A program made the translations under genes and the position numbers. Shown one piece after another: positions 46,401 through 58,400 of a DNA stretch of 64,000 nucleotides. This DNA is from Arcuatula senhousia. Lineage: Eukaryota > Mollusca > Bivalvia > Mytilida > Mytilidae. The notes below the pieces were generated by a model, which was not told where the DNA came from, searched no databases, and saw only the letters and a list, made by a program, of their open reading frames with translations. The stretch spans positions 44,651,717-44,715,716 of the forward strand of contig OZ020305.1 in NCBI GenBank assembly GCA_963971305.1, given 5' to 3'. Each line of letters opens with the position of its first letter. Within the stretch, counting starts at the first letter, position 1.

Positions 46401-49400
46401 CAGTAGAGGGCAAAGAACATGTTCAACCTTTTAAAGTTCAGGAGTATGGTATGACACTTATAGTTGGTTTTATTGTAAACAATATTTTTCCCTGTTTTGG
46501 TAAATCCATTCATATTGTCTTGATTCATTCAAATGTATTTCATTTGATTCTTAAAAACAATGGTATCAGTTGAACTTAAAAAAAATATTTATTAAAGTCT
46601 GTATATTAAAGAAAATACAAGATTGTTTGAAACTGTTGTATAACTTTTGTTTCAACTCATTTTAAGATGTATACTGTTATGTTTTTGGTTTCCAATGCAT
46701 TCAAAGTTTATAAAGAAAAAATATTTGTTTTCTTATTTAGAATATTTTGTTTAGAACAATTAAATGCACATATTTTTTTAGGATATTGTATTTTTAATAT
46801 ACTAAAAACAGCTACAATACATGTAGTTCAATGTATTCTGTATAATGAACATTTATCTTGTAAACCTTTTACTTTGCAGTTTTACCAAAGTATGAAGTAC
46901 AAGTAACAGCACCCACCTTTCTTTTACCAACAACAGACTATATCAATGCATCTGTTTGTGCAAAGTATGTTTATTTATTCTAATTTAGGGGTTTTCCAGG
47001 AAAAAATGTACAGGGGGTCGGAACTCGCCTCCCAATTTAGGGTACCACCACCACCAGATTTTATTTTTTTTAACAACTCTAAAGCATTTAGAAAGATGTT
47101 AAACCCACAACCAAGGAAAGTTCCGACTCCCTGGCACATTTTTCCTGGAAAATCCCTTTATATTAAGTGTTTTATCATTTTGGATTTATGCCACATTTAA
47201 GGTCTTGTTTAAATGTATAAATGGCAGGCAAAATTAGATTTAAAAAAATGATACAAAATCTTCTATTGTAATTTGAACATATTTATTTGCTAAAAAGCTT
47301 TTGAAGGGGGTTAAACATAGGTTTCCATACACACACTGTTACAATTGCTAAGAGTTTAATAACAGCACATTAACACACAATTATAGTCTTGTTACATGCT
47401 AGGTAAAAACGTAGAAAAACCGAATGTACACATACTACTATAAAATATTTGGAAAACTATAAATTCCTTAATACAATTTTTGTATCAGAACTTTTCTCTT
47501 TGATAGCATTTTTATAGAATAGCAAACGGTCGTTTTGCAGTGAAAGGCACAAAGTTTATTTTGTTATTGTTTTATAGATACACCTATGGTAAGCCCGTGA
47601 AAGGAAAAGTGCAAATATCTGTCTGTTATGTAGATGTCAGTCCTTACTTCTACTACTATAGATATGAACAGGAGGAAAGACCATGTGCTGCTAGAATTAT
47701 GGATGTAGGTTTTAATTTCACAGGCCTTAAAATAGTATAAATAAAAACACTTAACTGTCATATTACATGTTCACCACTCTGGCAAAAGTAGCAGTACTAA
47801 TTTTGTTTTAAAAAGCAGGTTTGACAATAAGATTTCTTGGTAAAAAGGTAAAACAGCTTTGTTACTGGTGTCTACAGGAGGTTTTTGGTTCATATCTCCC
47901 TTTTTATAACAAATTCGTAGAAGAAATAGATAGTTTAAATTGTATAGATATTTTCAGAAATACTTTAAAACTCCCATTACATGTGTCTATTCTAAGATTT
48001 TATAAGTTTCAAGTTCATTCAGGCTTCAGGCACTTTGATTGGTTTCTGTTACATTTTAAATGGTATTTAGCAATAATAACATAACAATCATATACATGTA
48101 GCATGCATGTTTGGTACAGTTTTCTCCACAAACTAATATTTACAGATAAATGGATGTGTGGATTTCTCAGTAGAGGGCAGCGAATTGATGTTATCATCAT
48201 CCAACTTTAGTCGCTATGGAAATCTTGTAATCAATGCCACAGTCACTGAACAAGCTACAGGTTGTTATAATAGATAATAAAAGACGTAAATGTGAATAGG
48301 AAAAAACAGCCAAAAAGATTGCTTTAGACTAGTGCAAATGCAAAAAAAAACCTTGCAGTCATATTCCCAAATTATTGTGAAGAAGATTGCTAGATGGAAG
48401 AAGGCATGAGAAATTACAAGTTTCAGGAAAATTAGAATGTCCCGTCATTTTGTTTCAAATAACCTATGATGTCACTAAAATATGAAGAAATTTTTACTAA
48501 CCATTGTAATTTAATTTAATTTAATTTTTTATTTACATGTATAGCTAGGAATGCTTTAAATACTTGTATTTAAGAATTGAATGTTTGTATTTTGATGTTT
48601 CATTGGCATGTAAAACTGTTGACCGTAGCACATTCCTAATGAAGCGCTTCATGTTAAAAATGTGTGACTGGTCAATGGTTTTACAACCCTATGAAACATC
48701 AAAACACCAACATTCAATTCTTATAATTACGTTTTAATGTTTTATAATTTGTTTCTGATTTTTCATTTTGTTTTGTGATGTATGTTCGTGTATTTTTTAT
48801 TTGGGCATTAATCATGTAAATATCCAAATGCGAATTCAAGTTGTGAGAATTTACCTGGATAAGAACAAATTTTAGTTGTGCCTATAGTAAGGTCATGACC
48901 TGGCTATGGCCACGTGATTCAAGTGACATTTCATCGAGGTATGAAAGACAATGCAAGGTGTCATTTAACTAATAGAATTACTGCATTTTAATTATATGCA
49001 CAGTAAATGTAATTATTGATACAATAATTACTTATTTTATTTCTGAAAATACAAATTGCATAATCATAACTATTAGGAAACTAATTTTGCATTCCTTGCC
49101 ATTGGGACTAGCTTGGAGCTTATGAATTTTTGGCCGGATTTGTATCTTATCATAAATCTTGCTGGCATTTTAATGAAAATTTCAATTTATATTAGTTACA
49201 TTTTACAATTGATAAGGAGCCATTGCAAATTTCGATTGAAATGATATTAGTGATTTTTCACATCAGAACATGGTCATGTAGCAGGTATAAACTTTATTTG
49301 AAATTTTGTGTGACATTTTCAAAATTAAACAAAAAGTTTGATATTCTAATGAATAAATATTTTATAGAACTACATGTATAAGGGACTTGTAAAGGATTAC

Positions 49401-52400
49401 AAGATAGTGATATTTATTTAACAGCGTTATTCACAATGAAAATTAAACCATTTGATACACATGATATATGAACGATCTAAAATTTTGGGTGTGTAAATGA
49501 TAATTTTGTTTTGTTTAAAACTAGCATTAAAATTCTAAATGTTTCAATTCTATTAAAGTTTAACTGTAATCTTGTGTAGGTATATCTCTAAATGGAACGG
49601 TACAAGGACCAGAAATGACCTTTGAAGCAGTTAAGATGACCTTTGAAGATGACACACATAACTACTTTAAAGAAGCATTCCCATACTATGCAAGAGTAAG
49701 TTTGTTTAGTTCATGTCAATTAAGAAGTAAAACTATGATAAATATACAGATATAAAAGCTATAATATAATGTTTATTCTACATGTATATATATACATGAA
49801 TTTGAAGTCTCTAGGACTCCGTATGACAACCAACCACGCTTAGCAAGTTATGCATGCCGCCTATATTGTTATGGCCTTTTAAAAGTCATACACTACACAT
49901 CCGGAATCTACTGTTTAAGAGTATAGAATGATTGCTGATGCAATAGCATCTCTTTCAACCAGCTGACATCTAATGATAAATAGAAATTTTAGAACTTATT
50001 TTATATTACAAGGATTCAGGGTCTTTTTGCTTGTTTATTGATATAAACTAACTTTTCTTTATTAACCAGGTTATAGTAACCAAGCCTGATGGTAGCCCTG
50101 CACCAGGAGAACTTATTGAGATCTCTGCAGATAATTACGATCCAGAGTATCATCTTAAGAGAAACTTTACAAGTGATGAAAATGGAATCGTAAAATTTGC
50201 TATCAAGAATTTACCAAAGAATGTCAATAGGCTTAGTTTCAGTGTAAGTGTAATGTAGTATGTATGAATTATTGATTCTTGGTTTCCCTAAAACAATTTA
50301 TAGTGAATTTGGTGTGTCACATACATGTAGCTTCCTAGTTATTATAAAGAATTTCTTTAGATCAGTTCACATTAGTTTAACAACATTTTCTTCTGCTGAA
50401 TAATAATGTTGAAGGAATTGAATGGTAAAATGAATTTAGGTATTTGCTGAAATTTTCCAAATTTGTACCTACCAAAATTACCCCCATAAAGTATTTCTAA
50501 TAAGTAAAACTACTTTACATGTTATAAAGGTAACTATTTTACATTTTCAGGCCAGAGCTCCTAAGTATTACACTCCTTATGGGAGGTACCATTACATCAT
50601 AAGGATGTATGAGCCAAGAGCTAATCACTATGCCAATAAATGGTACTCTCCATCTAATAGCTACATCCATGTCCCTGCAGTGGACAGCCAACTACAGTGT
50701 GGATCTGAGGCAGAGTTTGAGATCTTGTATTCGACACCACCAGATACAGATTATAAATTCTTTGTCCAGGTATTTTGACAGGTCCTCTCTAGCTCTGATT
50801 TCACTGTGTGAAAATCTAAGTTAAAAAATGGTAAACATTGGGAGGCAGCCAGGTGGAAAACTATTATGAAATCAGTATTCTTAGCAACTACATGTACTTG
50901 TCAAAGCTTCTTGACATCAGCATGGGATCCTATATTGTGGGATTTGATTTCTGGTCTGTCCCTCATTACCTACTTCCAGTTTAACAAATTCAACCATTTT
51001 TACTGACTAATTTTTCACGTAGGAAAATACCTTTGGGTATTTTTATATGTTGTGGGTATAAATTTTAATTAGTTAAATGTAGTGTGAAAAAAATATATAC
51101 AAAAAGCTATATTGGAAAGAAGCATAAACAAAATGAAATTTGAACTTAAGAGTAAATTAGAAAATAAAAGAAATCAGGAGGCTCAGAACAGCATATCAAA
51201 ACACATGTTTATCGTGACAAAACTCATGCAACTACATAACTTCATAAAACAACAAGTTACATAAACATACATCAAACTCAGATTGTACTTTTGTGCTCCA
51301 GTAGGGCAATACAAACATCACGTTTCCAGTTATTGTTTAGGCTTGGTCAAATCAGGTAGGGGAAGAAAATGCTGAAGCCACTGATGAGATCCACACCTGA
51401 CATACAACTGTTTACAGGTCCTATGGCTCAATTTATAAATTGTATTGGGCTTAATTTCATTTAAGTCATTTTAACATTGTTATGTTTTCCAGGTTTTGTC
51501 AAAATCTCATGTTGTACACCATACACATGTCAGACACCATTTTAAGATCCATGATGCTGTTAATTTTGATGGTATCCCAGATGAGATGTTATTGGACCCC
51601 TACACACCACCCCCCAGGCCCACTTACTACTACCCTATAGACCCAATTCCATATTATGACGGTAAGTATAACTAGTATACTTTTTGTTGCCTATTTTATT
51701 TAGTCATGTTCACAAACATGGATCAAGTTCTATGAGTACAAAATCTGGATAAGTTCTTTTTGCTTAATATGCATATACTGATTGCATGTTTTTGGTTATT
51801 TATTTCAAGTAAAGATAATGAACATTACAACAAAAGGTGAACTAACCTACCCCCTCTTTCCACAAAAAGTTTCCTCATTTATAACAATTTTAAAAAATGT
51901 TTAAATCATGGGCTTTTAAGTGATATTTTGTTGTGTGCTGTTATCTTTTTGAGCCTGATACATCGTTTGAAAAGATAGTTTGACATTTATTTTCATGTGT
52001 TCATTGACAGATCCAGAACTAGGATTCAAGCCCGAGCCAGAAAACATCACCATTACAGTTGATGGTAAATCTTATATCCTTTTAAATGTAAACTGTATAT
52101 TAACAAAATGTTTAATTATACCCCCAATCGAAAGAAAAGAGGTATATTGCAACCACCTTGAATGTCCGTCTCTGTCTGTCCTTTACAAACTTTGAAAACT
52201 GATCCACAAAAATCATATTGGAAACCAGCATTATAAAAAAGTTTGTTAGAGATATTATAAAGCAATTTGAAAAAAGAAAGATATGTTAAAGCATTGACTA
52301 AAGTTTCCCTTAAGGTTCATCTTTACACTTTGGAAAAAATGACTGATATATCACGTCTTTTTTCAGTCTATGTGGAGCCTAAACTACACGTTCAATCGCT

Positions 52401-55400
52401 TAATAAGGCGTAGCAGCGTCTAGATAAATATTTTTTGCATACAGTGTTAGTATTTTGTAGGTGTAAATTTGATCTGTTTTGTCGGAGCATTTTCTTTGCA
52501 TTTTTTTAGATTACCCAAATATAGCCAAATATCAACCTTGCCCTGTCAAATGGCCTCCACATGCAAGGTAGTTCTATTATTGATGTAATTAAATCTACTC
52601 ACAATCGATTTTATGGAAGGTTATTAAGGGGTAATTCAGGCTTTATTTAAGGTTACAATTTGAACGGAAAGAAAATGAATAGAGAAAACAACAAGATTTA
52701 TCTTGTGAAATAGAAGGGAAAATTATTGGCGATTTTTATAGCTAGACGCTGCTACACTTTATTTTTTATTTCTATGCGTAGTTTAGGTCGTACATAGACT
52801 AGAAAAAAAGGTCAAATAACTACCATTTTTTTCGAATTGTAACCATGAACCTTAACTGTTGAAGGATATATAGCTTTTCAAACATTTTTTCTACAGCAAT
52901 TAAAAATTTAGATTTCTTAGTGAACAGAAATATCATGAAATAAAGTAATAAATGTTGTTTAATCTATTAATAAATGTTGTTTAATCTATGTAATAAACAT
53001 GATAGAAAGTATAAGTAATGGAAGATTCCAAATAAGAGAAAATTCAACTTGTGATCAAACTCTCTTAATCATTCATGCCCTGTACACATTCATGAACTAT
53101 TTGGATGTCTGGTTATATCACTCTGCTCAAAGCATACAATAGCAAAATTTATTAAGGACAAGTGAAAAAAATGCTGGTTATAGCATAGATATTTTTTTTA
53201 GAATATAAACTCAAGTAGTAAAGCTGAATTTAAAGTCTTATTTGCAAATCTCAGTATTTCCTTATGTATACATGTATATTACTAGTAAACATTTTTTTGA
53301 TTTTTTTTTCTTTCCAGATTTGTTGAATGATACAAGTGTAGGTGAAACTGGAGGTTAGTGCTTTTATTTTATTTTTCCCACACCTGAAAAAAATAGCAAA
53401 AAGGTTTTTGTTACCTTTAATTTTATCATTGATTTTTCATTTTTTGATTTGTAATTTCTTGATGTATGAAATTGTTAAAATGTTTGTAACTTCTTTAATA
53501 TGAAATAGGCATTGCTTTAACTGTGAGCACAGCATAATTCGATCACTGGGCATTCATTTTTTTCATGGGTACCAATTTCCGTGGTTTGATATAAATTGAC
53601 AAGTTTCTTAAATTCATGGTTCTGAAGTCTGCAGTATACATATCAATGTTAAATTTCCTTTTCATGGAGGATCAAATTTCGTGGGTCAATGCCATCCATG
53701 AAAACCACAAAAATTGATACCTCACAAATGATAATGAAAGGTATTATGAAACCACAGTAATTAAAGGTTGACCAATTATTTTTGTAAAAAACTCTCCAGA
53801 TTACAGCATGAAAGTAGAAACTGATCAGATGGATCCTCTTTTTGCTCTCATATGACAGAGTTCCACACCTCAGTTGAGGAATAAAATCTTTTAGAAATCA
53901 AAATATCACATCTATAGAACCCCATTCCAACAAAGACCTGGAAACTTATGATACTGGAACATTTTTTAACTAGTCAATTGTTCACCTAAAATTAAATTGG
54001 AACCTCATTTTGGAGTGAAAATTTGAATATCCAATAATTTTTTCTACTCTATTTTGATGTCATTTAAGAATTAACTATAATATTTTTTGGTTTATTGAAC
54101 TATAAACTAAATTTTTCATGGTGAATATTGAATAATCCCTGAAGCAGATTATGTAAATGTGCTCCACTAAAAATTTAGTTTATTGATTCTATAAACCAAA
54201 ATATCATTACAGTTAATACTTACGTATGTTAAATTTATTGATATATTCGGCGCCCTTCTAGTCCTTTGAGAAGGTATGAAAAATCATTGACCTGTGTACG
54301 GGAGACTTTTGGGTCTATTTTGTGCGACTGAATTTTAGTTCACACAATTATAAATTTGCGCTGAAATGTTTATGTTGATAGAATACAATGTAAAACAAAT
54401 ATATTTGTGCTGTTTAATTCCTGCGCTACCAATGTCGGCGCAAAAACCATGAAAATAAAACTGTCGTGAAATTTCACAGTTTACAGTATTCAGTGACACA
54501 TATCATTGCAACAATTTATGAATCAAGAAGTTACAAATTAACAAATTGATAATACAAATCAAGGTATTTTGCCCCTATTGGCTTTCCATATAGATGAGTC
54601 TTTTTTTTACATGTTGTACTATTTGTATACTAATGCTAGAATTGATATTCTTGAATTGAACACCAGGTACAGATAAATTAAAGAAAAAAATCAGTAGCAA
54701 TCAAAACTATGTCTTGCATATACATCTATATAATACTGTTGCAGAAGTAAAAGAGCCATGTAACCTGTTAGCATTACTTTCCTGTGCACAGCCAATGAGA
54801 GAAGTAGCCCAAGATTCTGTCAAGAAAATGTGCCAGTAAGTCTTCTGAACTTTTGTTTATTAATTTTGATCTACGGGTAAGAAAAAATAAATGTTACAAC
54901 ACAGAAAAGTATGTTTTTATAAAATGTAAATTTTAAAGTGAAATGTAAAGTCATGTTATAGTTTTTTGAAGTGAATAGCATTTATAATGTCTTAAAAATG
55001 TATAAAACATCACCAATAATAATTCATTGTTGCATGTAACTTCAAATTTAATTGATCTTAGCATTTCTGAAAGGAGAAATATTTCTGTAAAATGCATGTA
55101 CTAAAGATACAATCTGTTATAATATACATGTAGATTATCATATTTAAAAGTTATGGAATCATAAGCAATAGTTATAGAGATAATTTTGAAGGCATTTTTA
55201 GATTTGTTAACCAGTCATTACACATACTCACACACTTTACACATTGTCCATTTGAGTGGCCAGGTTACCAAAAAGATAAAATAATTCAAAGTGATCATTT
55301 TTAACTATAATTCCATAGCGAGCACCCCAAAAAAATGTGCCCCATGAGAAAGGAGAGCTCTACAGCAAGTTCCCGCAAACATTTTGCCTAATGCTGATTA

Positions 55401-58400
55401 ATATTTTTTTAGTCCGTATCTAGGCAATGCCATACTCATATTACGATTTCACAGTATAAATATTTTTGGGAAGGTTGCACAATGTGGAAACCTTGGTTAT
55501 AGTAACAATTTTCTCAGCAACTGCTAACCTCTTGATATTTATTATGCTGCATCAACTTTTACCATATAGCGGGATTCAAACTAGATCTGTTGCTTATCTA
55601 CTACCTGTTTGCCAACTTCAAGTGACCTGTTTGTCAGAACACTGCAATTTTTGTCCTTGACCAATTTTCTATGTATTCCTGGTTTTGTTTTGTTTTTGGA
55701 AATCACAGTATTCATGTAACTAAAGATGATTAAAATCCACCATAATGTTTATTTTCAGAATTTTTGAAACTTTCCAGGAATGTATTAAACCTCACAGATA
55801 CAACTGTAAAGATGAATCTAGCTTTAAAAGCCTAGTTTTCATGGAAACCAACTACAAATCTATTTGCAGTAAGTTGTATTAACAGGCAAACATTGTATAA
55901 TTTTGATATGAAATGTTGCCAGGAGTGAATGCAAGGAAAGGCCTTCTTGGTGAATATGTGTACAATCCCTCCTAAAACTGACACCAATTGTTTTTTTTTT
56001 CAGAAAATCCATGTAGAAACGCTAGAAAATTACGTACCTCGCTTTGATTGGCAAAAACGAAAAAAAAACTGTTATACACCCCCTGGAGCCACCCATGGCT
56101 GCATTATCAGTGATATTTCAAAGGATGAGTGGCAATAAGACCTATATTTGGCCTAATAAAACGAAATAGCTATACATACATGTAGTATGATATTTATGAG
56201 AAATAATAACTTTTATGTGAATACAAAGAAAACGTACCAAATAAAACAAATTTCTCTCATAATGACATCATTATGACATCACAATAAGCCCCCTTTTTGA
56301 AAAAAATTGAGAAAATCTGCCATTTTGAATGTTTTCAGGGCATATTTGCCATTAGTTAACATAGGGCGCATGAAAACAACAACTTCAAACTTTCAGAAAT
56401 GATGTATTACATCATTTTACACATTTTCACAAAATATGAAGTTGTTGTTCAGATGCGCCCACATTTTACCAAATAGAAAAGCAAACAGAAAACAGCAAAA
56501 ATCAATCAAATTAGGACAATTTCCTAAAAATATAGTCTTTGAGTTAAGTGATGGGCAGGACAAGTAAAATTATATGGAAAAAGCTATTCATTTTCTTTAA
56601 GCCCTTTATTTGTTCAATTTTTCAGCAACGTAAGACATCTGTTTGTTCAGTTTTGGGTTCATGATAAATATTGGTCCAAAAATGGGTCTTACTGACACTC
56701 ATCCTTTTTTATCACTTCTGCTATAGCCTTGGTAGAACTATTTTAATATACACACAAATGCACAAATTTCCTGATGCACAGCACTTTAAAAATATATAAT
56801 ATTGTGGGGATTTTCTTCGCATGGAATACTCTCAAATAAAAGAATGTATTGTTATTTGTATTCCTGCATAAAAGATTCATGTTTTTTTGCAATATAGAAT
56901 GAACTCTTATACAGATAGAGAAAAGCTGTTGCTTGCTTAAACATTTTGCCAATTGAACTCTACAAAAGTCTCCTTTGTGTCAAAGTTGTCAGATGACCCT
57001 TTATACAGGTTATGCCCCTTTAAAGGTCAAAATAGAATTTTTCATATTTCTAAGATATTGAATGAAAACTAATGTAGGTAAAGAAAAGCTGTTGCTTGCT
57101 TAACCTTCAGCTGATTTTGTTTGTTTGCAGCCTAATCTTAATCATATATGTACAAATATGTTAAAGATTTTTCCTCTTAACAAGATATTTATGTTTCTTT
57201 AATCATGTGTGTTGTAGAGAACTCAGATTGTGATGTGTTGGCTCTGTCTAAATGTATGGAACCAATGTCAGGAGTTAAATCCAATGACAATACAGTCATC
57301 TGCAAGTAAGTTTTGTGTTATCAATTTCAACAACAAAAATATAGCCTTTGTTTCAATATATGGGAGAGAATTTGATTTAAAGACCCTGACATAAAACAAT
57401 GTTAAAAATAACATATTTTCAGAGTTTTCGACAATTTTGAAAATTGCCAATGTCACTCCTAAGGATGCAAGGTATTTCAAATTTATATTTATTTTGAAGG
57501 CTGAGGTATTACTGTTTGAAGATTTTATGTTCAACTTTTATAATTTGAAGATAAATGGGTCAAAGAAACCTTGTTGTAATACTTAAGATTTGTATTAAGT
57601 TAAAAGATTTTGTAAGAAAGTAGTAATACCGGTCAGCCACCTTGAATTTCCCAGGAAAAGATTTTGCCAAGTCCTTCATAAAGGATTTTAGTTGGACTAT
57701 CTCTTTAGTTGATATGAAAATTATGAGGGGGATTGTACAAAATTTTCTTCAAGCTTTTTCAATGACCAAAACAACAAAACGACTTTTATATCTGGTAGAC
57801 TCCAGCTGTATGTTTTGTGCTCCAACACTTTATAGGTCTTATTTTGCATATGTTTGTGTGTGTTTGTTAAATTGAATTTAAATTAGTAATTAAGACATGA
57901 ATGTCAGTATGTTAATTCTTTGAGTAAAAAGATTCAAGCCTTTGTTTGTGTGTTATTTTTGCTTTTTTTTTAAGATTATTCACAGACTTTCAAGCTTGTG
58001 TTTCACCATTTCAACAACCATGTCAGAATTCTGAAGTATTTAAGACAATTGGAATGATCTTTAAAACCTATGGAAAGCTTTGTGGTCACACAGAAAAAGA
58101 GGAAGAAAATGGTATATTTTCAATTTTAAAATCCTTTTAATTATAATTTTAATTTTAATCAAATAGTTTCTTTCATGTTTTATATTGAGAATGTTTAGAA
58201 TACGCATATTTTGAAAATTGGCAGACCTGTAGGTCTTAGTCATATGCATCCAAATATGAAAATAAAATTGAGGCTTTTATTTTTTCAATACTTATATATA
58301 TGTGCATTTAAAAAATAATTTATTGACCAAAAATTGAACAAGGTCATAAAGTGAAAACACAACTTCACACCATTTAACTTAGGTTTGGCTTGATTTCACA

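Noticed and set aside
46247..46573. 108-codon ORF with a hydrophobic start resembling a small membrane protein
   Set aside because: Its middle is macroglobulin exon 6 read in frame, with intron sequence on both sides. The acceptor at 46,334 and donor at 46,449 explain it.
52510..52567. Apparent exon DYPNIAKYQPCPVKWPP with acceptor and donor between exons 14 and 15 of the macroglobulin gene
   Set aside because: It lies wholly inside the TTAA-flanked MITE and ends in phase 2, so joining it to the next exon gives a stop. Exon 14 and exon 15 join perfectly without it.
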